Of a stretch of DNA of 64,000 nucleotides, positions 52,869 to 60,395 are shown in pieces (within the stretch, counting starts at the first letter, position 1; every line of letters starts with the position of its first letter). Origin of the DNA: Streptomyces griseomycini (GTDB lineage Bacteria; Actinomycetota; Actinomycetes; Streptomycetales; Streptomycetaceae); assembly GCF_014203535.1 (NCBI RefSeq), contig NZ_JACHJI010000003.1:351707-415706 (forward strand), written 5' to 3'. The notes under the pieces are model-generated. The model was given only the letters and a program-made list of their open reading frames with translations. It searched no databases and was not told the DNA's origin. The position numbers and the translations under genes were made by a program.

Positions 52869-53525
52869 TCACGCCAACCGATCTTGTCGACCTGCCGAGT
52901 TGTACACGACCTTCGCCGTTGTGCTGAGTTCTGCGGCGAAGATCGCGGATGCCGCCTTGAGCACATCGTTGGCGCGCCGCAGCTCCTCGACCTCGCTGCG
53001 CAGCCGACGCAGTTCGGCCCGTTCATCGCGGGTCAGTTCGTCCGTGCTGCAACCGTGCGCGGAGACGGCGGACGCGAGGGTGCCAGGGTGCGTTGGGCAG
53101 CGGTCCGGATTCCGGTTCCGGTCCGGGCCGCCGTCTGCTCCCTGGGCCTGGCCCCACTCGGGCTCACGCTCCGCGCCGTGCTCCAGAGCACTCTGCTCGG
53201 AGCGAGGACGCTCCCTCTCCGCGCCGCCCAAGTGCCCGTGTCCCGGTGTGTCACGTGCTTCCATTTCCCTGTTGACGCTATGCCAGCGGCGCGACCACAG
53301 CTCCAGGTCTCCGCCGCACGCGGCCACATAGGCGAGGGTCACTTTCAGTGAGGGTTTGTGCAATCCCCGCGCGGCCTCGGCGAGCGTGGACACGGAGTAG
53401 TGCGCCCGTTTCGCCATGGTGCGGTACGAGGGGTTCCCGGCACGCCTCCGTAAGGTGCGCAGGTCGTGGGCGAATGCCTCCAATGGTCCTGCATCAGGGT
53501 CCAGATGTCGCTCTGGCCTGGGCAT
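52869..53525 (-). CDS. Xre-like HTH protein fused to an IS3 OrfA-like coiled-coil tail
   Basis: A 218-residue protein. Residues 15-85 form a Streptomyces-type helix-turn-helix (FAHDLRTLRRRAG, MAKRAHYSVSTLAEAARG, VTLAYVAACGGDLELWSRRW). Residues 90-155 are a low-complexity Glu/Gly/Pro linker. Residues 165-200 (RDERAELRRLRSEVEELRRAN, then DVLKAASAIFAAEL) closely resemble the leucine-zipper end of IS3-family transposase OrfA. Codon 25 is TTA (53451-53453). ATG at 53525 has AGGGGGA upstream. Its position between the arms suggests the pathway regulator. The fusion is inferred from sequence likeness. Confidence 0.75.
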   Translation of the reverse strand: MPRPERHLDPDAGPLEAFAHDLRTLRRRAGNPSYRTMAKRAHYSVSTLAEAARGLHKPSLKVTLAYVAACGGDLELWSRRWHSVNREMEARDTPGHGHLGGAERERPRSEQSALEHGAEREPEWGQAQGADGGPDRNRNPDRCPTHPGTLASAVSAHGCSTDELTRDERAELRRLRSEVEELRRANDVLKAASAIFAAELSTTAKVVYNSAGRQDRLA

Positions 53526-53629
53526 ATTTCCCCCTGGTCTCGACGAAGCTCAGATCCCGTCGGGCCATACAACCGTGGTCAGCGGTGCCCGGTCCCGACG
53601 GCACAACAGCACCGGATTCGCGGCTATTG

Positions 53630-53650
53630 GTACATGCCGGTTGCATGTAC
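53630..53650. promoter_or_regulatory. Palindrome A in the divergent control region
   Basis: GTACATGC-CGGTT-GCATGTAC, perfect 8-bp arms. It lies in the 368-bp gap between the regulator gene and the aminomutase gene. The CCGGTT centre loosely recalls gamma-butyrolactone receptor boxes, but this is weak. Confidence 0.55.
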
Positions 53651-53769
53651 ATCAACTGCCGGACTGATAGTTCAGGCCAGTCACGCAACCGGTCGCGCAG
53701 CCTGGAAGTGCCATCCGCCCACCCTGCCAACACCGACTGGCCGCTCCCCGCTTCGTTGAACGAGGCCCA

Positions 53770-53825
53770 GTTGTATAGGGGCGCTCGGCGCTTTCACCCC
53801 TGTACAACTTCCCCTCGTGTACAAC
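53770..53825. promoter_or_regulatory. Palindrome B and repeat TGTACAAC cluster
   Basis: GTTGTATAGGGG (53770-53781) and CCCCTGTACAAC (53797-53808) form a 12-bp inverted repeat with one mismatch. A further CCCCTCGTGTACAAC follows at 53811-53825. TCGTGTACAAC (53815-53825) recurs inverted at 52899-52909, inside the 3' end of the regulator gene. Probable operator cluster before the aminomutase start. Confidence 0.6.
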
Positions 53826-53893
53826 CCACGCCCTCTGCAAGATCGACGGCAGGCGATACGGCCGAAACCGATGGGATTGGGTGGGGCGGGTTG

Positions 53894-55297
53894 GTGGACA
53901 CAACACGCAGCCAGACGGAATCAGCAACACCGGAAGGTGTCTACGAGTACCGCAGCCGTCCGCTCGTGGAGCCGGACTGGCGGCGCTTCCCCGGGTGGCG
54001 CGACGTCACAGCGGCCGAGTGGGCGGACCCCCAGTGGCAGCGCGCCCACTGCGTGAAGGACGCGAAGGGGCTTCGCGCGGTCATGGGCGACCTGCTGGAC
54101 GAGCGCTTCTACGAGGACTGGGAGCAGGACCGGCTGCACCGCGCCACCATGTCGGTGCTGCTGCCGCCACAGATGATCAACACCATGGCCTCGGAAGTGG
54201 CCGACGCCCGTCCGGGCGAGCTCACCAAGGCGTTCTACGACGATCCGGTGCGCCGTTACATGCTGCCGGTGTTCTCCGACCGGCACCCGCAGTGGCCCTC
54301 GCACCCGATGGCCAGCCGGGACTCCTTGCACGAGCAGGACATGTGGGTGGTGGAGGGACTGACTCACCGCTACCCCACCAAGGTACTGGCAGAGCTGCTG
54401 TCGACGTGCCCGCAGTACTGCGGGCACTGCACGCGGATGGATCTGGTGGGCAACTCCACCCCCCAGGTGTCCAAGAACAAGCTCCGGCTCAAGCCGTCCG
54501 ACCGGGCCGACCGCATCCTGGAACACCTGCGCGCCTCCCCTGGCATCAGGGACGTGGTGGTCTCCGGCGGCGACCTGGCCAACATGCCATGGCCGCGCCT
54601 GGAGCGCTTCATCAGCGGCCTGCTGGAGATCGAGTCGATCCGGGACATCCGCCTGGCGAGCAAGGGGCTGGTCGGACTGCCGCAGCACTGGCGGTCCGGC
54701 CCGGTGCTCGAGGGCGTCGCGCGGGTCGCGCGGACGGCCCGGTCCCGCGGGGTGCGCATCGCGCTGCACACCCATGCCAACGCCGCCCAGCAGATCACCC
54801 CCGCGGTGGCGGAGGCGGCCTGGGCACTCCTGGGGGCTGGGCTGCACAGCGTGCGCAACCAGGGCGTGCTGATGCGCGGCGTCAACGACAGCGCGCACGA
54901 TCTGCTCGACCTGTGCTTCGCGCTCACCGACCACGCGGGGATCACGCCGTACTACTTCTACATGTGCGACATGATCCCGAACGCCGAGCACTGGCGGGTG
55001 CCGCTGCACCGCGCTCAGCTGATACAGCGTCAGATCATGGGCTACCTGCCCGGTTTCGCCACACCCCGCATCGTGTGCGACGTGCCGATGGCCGGCAAGC
55101 GCTGGGTCGAGCAGGCCGACTCCTACGACCGCCAGCTCGGCGTATCGCACTGGAGCAAGAGCTATCTCACCCCGCTTGAAGCGGTGGACCCGGAGACCCG
55201 CAGCGGCTCGTACCACTACTACGACCCCATCGACACGCTTCCGCTCGCCGGACAGCGGTGGTGGCGGGACAACCACCAGGGCACTCGTCAGGGGTAG
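53894..55297 (+). CDS. Lysine 2,3-aminomutase-like radical SAM enzyme
   Basis: A 467-residue KamA-type enzyme. The radical SAM cluster motif CPQYCGHC gives Cys172, Cys176 and Cys179. VVVSGGD follows, then MCDMIPNAEHWRVPL and IVCDVPMAGK, with Asp residues at the positions that hold the lysine side chain in lysine 2,3-aminomutase and the PLP lysine at K402. It would convert L-lysine to beta-lysine using SAM and PLP. The GTG at 53894 is my choice; no ATG is nearby in frame. First gene of the right arm, under the palindrome-rich region. Confidence 0.87.
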   Translation: MDTTRSQTESATPEGVYEYRSRPLVEPDWRRFPGWRDVTAAEWADPQWQRAHCVKDAKGLRAVMGDLLDERFYEDWEQDRLHRATMSVLLPPQMINTMASEVADARPGELTKAFYDDPVRRYMLPVFSDRHPQWPSHPMASRDSLHEQDMWVVEGLTHRYPTKVLAELLSTCPQYCGHCTRMDLVGNSTPQVSKNKLRLKPSDRADRILEHLRASPGIRDVVVSGGDLANMPWPRLERFISGLLEIESIRDIRLASKGLVGLPQHWRSGPVLEGVARVARTARSRGVRIALHTHANAAQQITPAVAEAAWALLGAGLHSVRNQGVLMRGVNDSAHDLLDLCFALTDHAGITPYYFYMCDMIPNAEHWRVPLHRAQLIQRQIMGYLPGFATPRIVCDVPMAGKRWVEQADSYDRQLGVSHWSKSYLTPLEAVDPETRSGSYHYYDPIDTLPLAGQRWWRDNHQGTRQG

Positions 55298-55316
55298 AAA
55301 GGGACAGTTGCACAAC

Positions 55317-56471
55317 ATGAGCAGTCTGCGTCCGCTGCGTGAGGACCCCCCGGTGCTGGAGGAGTGGTACCGCCGGCATCTCGGCCCCGACATCCACGAC
55401 ATCAGCTCCAGCGGCGTCCACCCGTACACCTTCGCGGAGATACGCGAACTGTGCCGCATCCCGGCCGAGGATCTGGACGCCGTCGTCATGGACGACAGCG
55501 TCTCCCAGGGAGGTGCCGGCATCCGGCAGGCGATCGCCGACCGGTACGCGGACGGCGCCGCCGACCGGGTGCTGGTCACCCACGGCTCCAGCGAGGCCAT
55601 CGCGCTCACGCTGAGCATGCTGCTGCGGCCCGGCGACCGGGTGGTCGTCCAGCAGGGCATCTACCACTCGCTGGGCCACTACCCGCGGGCGGCGGGTTGC
55701 GACCTCGCCGAGCTGCCGGCGGCGGCCGTACGCGACGGCGAGATCGACGACGACGTGCTGGAGAGCCTGGTCAGGCCGGGAACCAGGGCCGTCATCGTCA
55801 ACTTCCCGCACAACCCGTCCGGGGCCACGCTCTCGCCGCAGGGACTGAAGGCGCTGACCGAGCGGACCGCCGCCGTCGGCGCGACCCTGGTGTGGGACGC
55901 CGCCACCGCCGAGATCGCGCACCGCTGGGAGGTCCTCCCGGCGGTCGCCCACGACGACATGGTGTCCTACGGCACCTTCTCCAAGACGTTCGGTCTGCCG
56001 GGACTCAGGGTCGGCTGGGCCATCGCGCCGCCGGAGCTGATCACCGCCGTCTTCCCGCTGCGCGACCGGACCACGCTCTTCCTGTCCCCGCTGGTCGAGC
56101 TGATCGCCGAGCGGGCGATGCGCCAGGCCGACGTGCTGATCGGCACGCGGGCGGCCGAGGCGCGGCGTAACCTGGCGCACCTCACGGAGTGGATGGCCGA
56201 GCACGAGGACCTGGTGCGCTGGACGCCACCGGAGGGCGGGGTGTGCGCGCTGCCCATCTTCCGCGAGTTGGAGCGGGCCGCTGCCGGGCCGGCCGCGGTG
56301 GAACGGTTCTGCCTGGAGCTGCTCTCCCGCCACAACACGCTCCTCGTGCCGGGTACGGCCTTCGGCGCGCCGCACGGCGCCCGGCTCGGCTTCGGCGGCC
56401 CGGAGGAGGGCTTCCGGGCCGGTCTCGCGGAGCTGTCGGAGTTCCTGCGGACCCGTGGGGCCGCTCGGTGA
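55317..56471 (+). CDS. orfR: PLP-dependent cyclase/aminotransferase, OrfR/VioD-like
   Basis: A 384-residue fold-type I PLP enzyme. VTHGSSEAIALTLSML lies early, NFPHNPSGATLS binds cofactor, and the Schiff-base Lys223 is in TFSKTFGLPGLRVGW. The family includes VioD (capreomycidine synthase) and streptothricin OrfR, which cyclises dihydroxyarginine on the way to streptolidine. Pairing with an OrfP/VioC-like hydroxylase at 58535 supports that role over ordinary transamination. ATG at 55317, 19 bp after the aminomutase stop; it overlaps the next gene by 4 bp. Confidence 0.87.
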   Translation: MSSLRPLREDPPVLEEWYRRHLGPDIHDISSSGVHPYTFAEIRELCRIPAEDLDAVVMDDSVSQGGAGIRQAIADRYADGAADRVLVTHGSSEAIALTLSMLLRPGDRVVVQQGIYHSLGHYPRAAGCDLAELPAAAVRDGEIDDDVLESLVRPGTRAVIVNFPHNPSGATLSPQGLKALTERTAAVGATLVWDAATAEIAHRWEVLPAVAHDDMVSYGTFSKTFGLPGLRVGWAIAPPELITAVFPLRDRTTLFLSPLVELIAERAMRQADVLIGTRAAEARRNLAHLTEWMAEHEDLVRWTPPEGGVCALPIFRELERAAAGPAAVERFCLELLSRHNTLLVPGTAFGAPHGARLGFGGPEEGFRAGLAELSEFLRTRGAAR

Positions 56472-58402
56472 CCGCCGTGGACTTACCCGACGTACTGGAC
56501 CTGTGGGACCACCGCGTACGCGAACATGCCGAGGAACCCGCCCTGGTGACGCCGCGGCAGATGCTGACGTACCGGTCGGTGGACCGGCTGACGGACGCCT
56601 GGGCCGGTTCCCTGGCCGAGCGCGGCGCGGGCCCGGGACGGCTGGTGGGCCTCGCCTTCTCCGACCCCGGCCGCACGGTGCTGGGCATGGTCGCGGCGCT
56701 GAAGACCGGGGCCGGGTTCACCGTTCTGGACGGACGGCTGCCCGCCGCCGCGCGGGACTCGCTGGTGCGCCGCACGCAGGCGGCGGTGTGGCTCGGCGAC
56801 GGCGCCCACGCACCCGCGACAGCGTACGTGCCGGCCTGCCCCGCCAACGGCGGGACGGCGGACGCCGACGGCTCCGCGGCCCGGCGGCCGGTCCGGGCGG
56901 CGGCCGGCAGCGACGTGGCGTACGTGCTGTTCACCTCCGGGTCCACCGGGCAGCCCAAGGGCACCGTCATCGAGCGCGACTCGCTGCGCCGGTTCGCGGT
57001 CGCGGTCGCCGAACGGCTGGAGCTGGCCGCCGGGGACCGCTGGCTGCAGGTGGCCTCGCTGGGCTTCGACGTGCTGATCGAGGAGGTGTTCCCCGCGCTC
57101 GTCTCCGGCGCGGCCGTGGTGTGCCGGGCCGACACACAGGCCCTGGACGCCGAGGAACTGCACACCACGATGACCCGCACCGGGACCACCGTGGTGGAGC
57201 TTTCCACGCAGTACTGGCTGGAGTACGCCCGCTGGCTCGACACACGTGGCCTGACCACCCCGGCGGAGCTGCGCCTGGTGGTGGTCGGCGGCGAGCGGAT
57301 GGACCCGCGGCCCTACCGGGAATGGCAGGCCCGCCAGCCGGCCCGGCTGGCCCACGTCTACGGACTGACCGAGTGCACCGTCAGCTCCACCTTCTACACG
57401 GGGCTGCTTCCGGCGGACGCCGAGGAGGTTCCGCTCGGCACGCCGCTGCGGGACGTGGAGATCAGCGTCCGGCGCGACGGACGGCCGGTACCGCAGGGCG
57501 AGTCCGGGGAGATCCACATCGGCGGACCGCTGCTGGCGCGCGGCTTCCTCGGTGACGAGGCCGCCACGGCCCGCCGGTTCGTGCCCGACCCGCTGTCCGC
57601 CGACCCCGGCGCGCGCGTGTACAGGACGGGTGACCTCGGCCGGATCGACGCCGACGGGTACCTGGTCTTCCTCGGGCGGCTCGACGACCAGGTGAAGATC
57701 CGCGGCCACCGGCTGGAGCCGGCGCGGGTGGAACGCGCCCTGTGCGAGGACCCCGCCGTGGACCAGGCCGTGGTGTTCCCGGACCCCCGGACGGGAACCG
57801 CGCTGTGGGCCTTCACGGTCCCGGCCGACCCGCGGCACGCCCCGCTTCCCGGCGAGGCGGTCCGTCTGACAGGGGCGGAGCGGGACACGCTGGTGGCGCC
57901 GCTGGAGGCGCACCTGCCCGACTGGGCCGTGCCCAGGGTGCTGTACCGGGTGTCCGTCCTGCCGAAGAACCCGCACGGCAAGATCGACAAGCGCCGCCTG
58001 AGCGACTGGGCCGCGGCGGGGTCCGGCGGTGCGGGGCAAGCGCCGGGCACAGCGGAGGCCCCCGGCACACGGGAGGCGCCGGGTGCACCGGCCGCACCGG
58101 CCGGATCCAAGGCGCCGGGCGGATCGGACATGCCGGGTCCGGGCGCCGAGCCGGAGTCTGTCGACGCATCACTGTCCACCGTCGTGGACATCTTCCGCGA
58201 GGTCCTGGGCGAACCGGGGATCGGTCCCGACGACGACTTCTTCGAGCATGGCGGGCAGTCCCTGCTCGCCATGCGCCTGCTCGTGCGGCTGCGAGAGTCC
58301 TTCCCTTCGGCAGCCGGGCTGAGGGCGAGCGCAGTGCTCCGGTTTCCGACTCCCCGGCTACTGGCCGGGGCGCTCGCCGCCGACAGGGCCGCCCGGCTCT
58401 GA
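56468..58402 (+). CDS. NRPS adenylation-PCP didomain protein
   Basis: A 644-residue protein. The adenylation domain (residues 1-520) has YVLFTSGSTGQPKGT, VYGLTE, YRTGD, GRLDDQVKIRGHRLEPARVE and the A10 Lys (HGKIDKR). A Gly/Ala/Pro linker spans 520-560, and the carrier domain has Ser598 in HGGQSLLAM. The A4 region FDVLIEEVF gives Asp at GrsA 235 and Glu at 239, as in the other adenylation enzyme, consistent with a basic substrate. Codon 6 is the rare TTA (56483-56485). GTG at 56468 overlaps the cyclase stop. Inferred: loads beta-lysine. Confidence 0.9.
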   Translation: MTAVDLPDVLDLWDHRVREHAEEPALVTPRQMLTYRSVDRLTDAWAGSLAERGAGPGRLVGLAFSDPGRTVLGMVAALKTGAGFTVLDGRLPAAARDSLVRRTQAAVWLGDGAHAPATAYVPACPANGGTADADGSAARRPVRAAAGSDVAYVLFTSGSTGQPKGTVIERDSLRRFAVAVAERLELAAGDRWLQVASLGFDVLIEEVFPALVSGAAVVCRADTQALDAEELHTTMTRTGTTVVELSTQYWLEYARWLDTRGLTTPAELRLVVVGGERMDPRPYREWQARQPARLAHVYGLTECTVSSTFYTGLLPADAEEVPLGTPLRDVEISVRRDGRPVPQGESGEIHIGGPLLARGFLGDEAATARRFVPDPLSADPGARVYRTGDLGRIDADGYLVFLGRLDDQVKIRGHRLEPARVERALCEDPAVDQAVVFPDPRTGTALWAFTVPADPRHAPLPGEAVRLTGAERDTLVAPLEAHLPDWAVPRVLYRVSVLPKNPHGKIDKRRLSDWAAAGSGGAGQAPGTAEAPGTREAPGAPAAPAGSKAPGGSDMPGPGAEPESVDASLSTVVDIFREVLGEPGIGPDDDFFEHGGQSLLAMRLLVRLRESFPSAAGLRASAVLRFPTPRLLAGALAADRAARL

Positions 58403-58469
58403 CCGGCCGCGCAGGCGGACCGCGTCCGCGCAGCTCACGGACCATCGCGTCACCCAGCACCGCCCGAGG

Positions 58470-58501
58470 GCCCGCAGGCCCCGCTCCAGCTGCCTGCGGG
58501 C
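58470..58501 (+). terminator. Intercistronic hairpin
   Basis: Perfect 10-bp arms GCCCGCAGGC / GCCTGCGGGC with a 12-base loop, between the adenylation-PCP stop and the hydroxylase start. Could terminate or protect the upstream transcript. Confidence 0.6.
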
Positions 58502-58534
58502 AGTAACCATCCACTAGATCAGCGAGAGTTGGCA

Positions 58535-59569
58535 ATGTCGAACCTCACCGACCAGTCCACACGCAGCTACACCCTCACCCCCGACGAGGCCAGCGCGACC
58601 GCAGAGCTAACCCTCGACCTGGCCGCCACCTACGCGTCCTTCGAAGACGCCGACCTGCTGCGCGACCTGCCGCGGCTCGCGACCCGGCTGCCGCTGGGCG
58701 TGCAGCGCTTCCTGCGCGACTTCAAGCTGGGCGACCGCCACGGCCATGTGGTCGTCCGCGGGCACGAATTCGACCAGCGGCGCATCGGGCCCACCCCCGA
58801 GCACTGGCGCGGCCGCCCCCGGCCCGGCGGGGAGTTCCCCGAGGAGCTGCTGTTGATGCTGTACTCGGCGCTGCTCGGCGAGCCCTTCGGCTGGGCCACG
58901 CAGCAGGACGGCCACCTCGTGCACGACATCTTCCCGATCCGCCAGCACGAGAACGACCAGCTCGGCATGGGCAGCAAGGAGCTGCTGACCTGGCACACCG
59001 AGGACGCCTTCCACCCCTACCGCAGCGACTACCTGATCCTGGGCGCGCTGCGCAACCCCGACCGCGTGCCCACCACGATCGGCGAGCTGGACCTGGCCTC
59101 GCTGTCCGAGGAGGACATCGACATCCTCTTCGAGCCGCGTTTCCACATCGCCCCGGACGAGTCACACCTGCCGAAGAACAACACCATCACCTCCGAGGAG
59201 CAGGCCGCCCGCTTCGCCACCATCCAGAAGATGATCGACGAGCGGCCGCTCGGCCCACTGCTCTACGGCTCCCGGCAGGACCCGTACATGCGTCTGGACC
59301 CGTACTTCACCTCCGTGCCGGAGGACGACGCAGACGCCCGGCGTGCCTACGACGCGCTGTGCAAGGTGGTGGACGCGGGGATGCGTGAGGTGGTCGCGGA
59401 CCAGGGCGACGTGCTCTTCATCGACAACCACCGGGCGGTGCACGGCCGCCTGCCCTTCCAGGCCCGCTACGACGGCACCGACCGCTGGCTCAAGCGGGTG
59501 TGCGTCACCGTCGACCTGCGGCGCTCCCGCCCGATGCGGGCTACGGCCGAGACCCGGCTGCTGGGCTGA
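58535..59569 (+). CDS. orfP: Fe(II)/2-oxoglutarate arginine hydroxylase, OrfP/VioC-like
   Basis: A 344-residue clavaminate synthase-like oxygenase. The metal triad is His154-x-Glu156 (LLTWHTEDAF) and His303 (HRAVHGR), with an Arg-rich end for 2-oxoglutarate. Spacing closely matches VioC (arginine 3-hydroxylase). In streptothricin biosynthesis OrfP hydroxylates arginine twice. The ATG at 58535 has GCGAGAG upstream; a TTG at 58529 is less likely. Next gene begins 8 bp after its stop. Confidence 0.9.
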   Translation: MSNLTDQSTRSYTLTPDEASATAELTLDLAATYASFEDADLLRDLPRLATRLPLGVQRFLRDFKLGDRHGHVVVRGHEFDQRRIGPTPEHWRGRPRPGGEFPEELLLMLYSALLGEPFGWATQQDGHLVHDIFPIRQHENDQLGMGSKELLTWHTEDAFHPYRSDYLILGALRNPDRVPTTIGELDLASLSEEDIDILFEPRFHIAPDESHLPKNNTITSEEQAARFATIQKMIDERPLGPLLYGSRQDPYMRLDPYFTSVPEDDADARRAYDALCKVVDAGMREVVADQGDVLFIDNHRAVHGRLPFQARYDGTDRWLKRVCVTVDLRRSRPMRATAETRLLG

Positions 59570-59577
59570 GCGCACCG

Positions 59578-60321
59578 GTGACGCTCACCCTCACGGATCT
59601 GTCCCGCGACCCGTCGCTGCTGCCCGAGGTGGACGCGCTGATCGGCGCCAACATGCCCGCGTTCATGAGCTGGGAGTCTCCCGGCAACTGGCGCTGGCAC
59701 GGGATGTACGAGCGCTACCCCGCTCACCAGCTCTGCCTGGTGGACGGCGACGGGAAGCTGGTGGCGGCGGCCAACGGGCTGCCGGTGCGGTGGGACGGCA
59801 CCGCCTCGTCGCTGCCCTCCGGCAGCGACGAGGTCCTGGTGGAGGCCGTTGACCACGGTCCCCCGGACAACCCGGACGCCCTCTGCATGCTGTCGGTGTC
59901 CGTCGATCCCGCGCACCGGGCGGCCGGCCACGCCGAGCGGCTGCTGACCGAGGCCCGCACCCGGGCCGCGGAGCAATGCCCGCGCGGGTTGATCATCCCG
60001 GTCCGGCCCACGCGTAAGCCGCGTTACCCGCTGATCCCGATCGAGGAGTACGCCGCCTGGCGCCGGCCCGACGGCCGCTGTTTCGATCCGTGGCTGCGCA
60101 CGCACCTTGAACTCGGTGCCCGGCAGCTGGGTTTCGCCCACCGGTCCCTGGTCATCCGTCAGCCGGTCTCCCGCTGGGAGGAGTTCCTCGGCCATCCGCT
60201 GCCGGGACCGGGTGACCATCCGCTGCCCGGCGGCCTGGTGCCGCTGCGGGTCGCCGACGACGGTCACGGAACGTACGCCGAGCCCAACATCTGGGTGCAC
60301 CACGCGGCCGATGCGCCGTGA
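59578..60321 (+). CDS. GNAT-fold transferase-like protein
   Basis: A 247-residue protein. A GNAT core near residues 100-140 (CMLSVSVDPAHRAAGHAERLL) shows an R/HxxGxA loop, and the C-terminal half (YPLIPIEEYAAWRRPDGRCFDPWLR) is not typical of small acetyltransferases. It is longer than streptothricin acetyltransferases (about 190 residues), so it is probably not the usual resistance enzyme. It may acylate a pathway intermediate or beta-lysine. GTG at 59578, 8 bp after the hydroxylase stop. Confidence 0.7.
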   Translation: MTLTLTDLSRDPSLLPEVDALIGANMPAFMSWESPGNWRWHGMYERYPAHQLCLVDGDGKLVAAANGLPVRWDGTASSLPSGSDEVLVEAVDHGPPDNPDALCMLSVSVDPAHRAAGHAERLLTEARTRAAEQCPRGLIIPVRPTRKPRYPLIPIEEYAAWRRPDGRCFDPWLRTHLELGARQLGFAHRSLVIRQPVSRWEEFLGHPLPGPGDHPLPGGLVPLRVADDGHGTYAEPNIWVHHAADAP

Positions 60322-60395
60322 CGCACGCCGCGCACCTCCGCACCGCGGCGTACCCGCCTCTCCCGAGCCATCCCCTCCGACCCCTTGGAGAACCC

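Noticed and set aside
59578..60321. Streptothricin acetyltransferase (self-resistance)
   Set aside because: The protein is about 60 residues longer and lacks the compact pattern of those enzymes; only a loose GNAT core is visible.
60318..60395. GTG at 60318 as start of the epimerase fusion
   Set aside because: It gives a 4-bp overlap like other junctions, but the extra 26 residues carry no domain sequence and the ATG at 60396 has a proper ribosome site.
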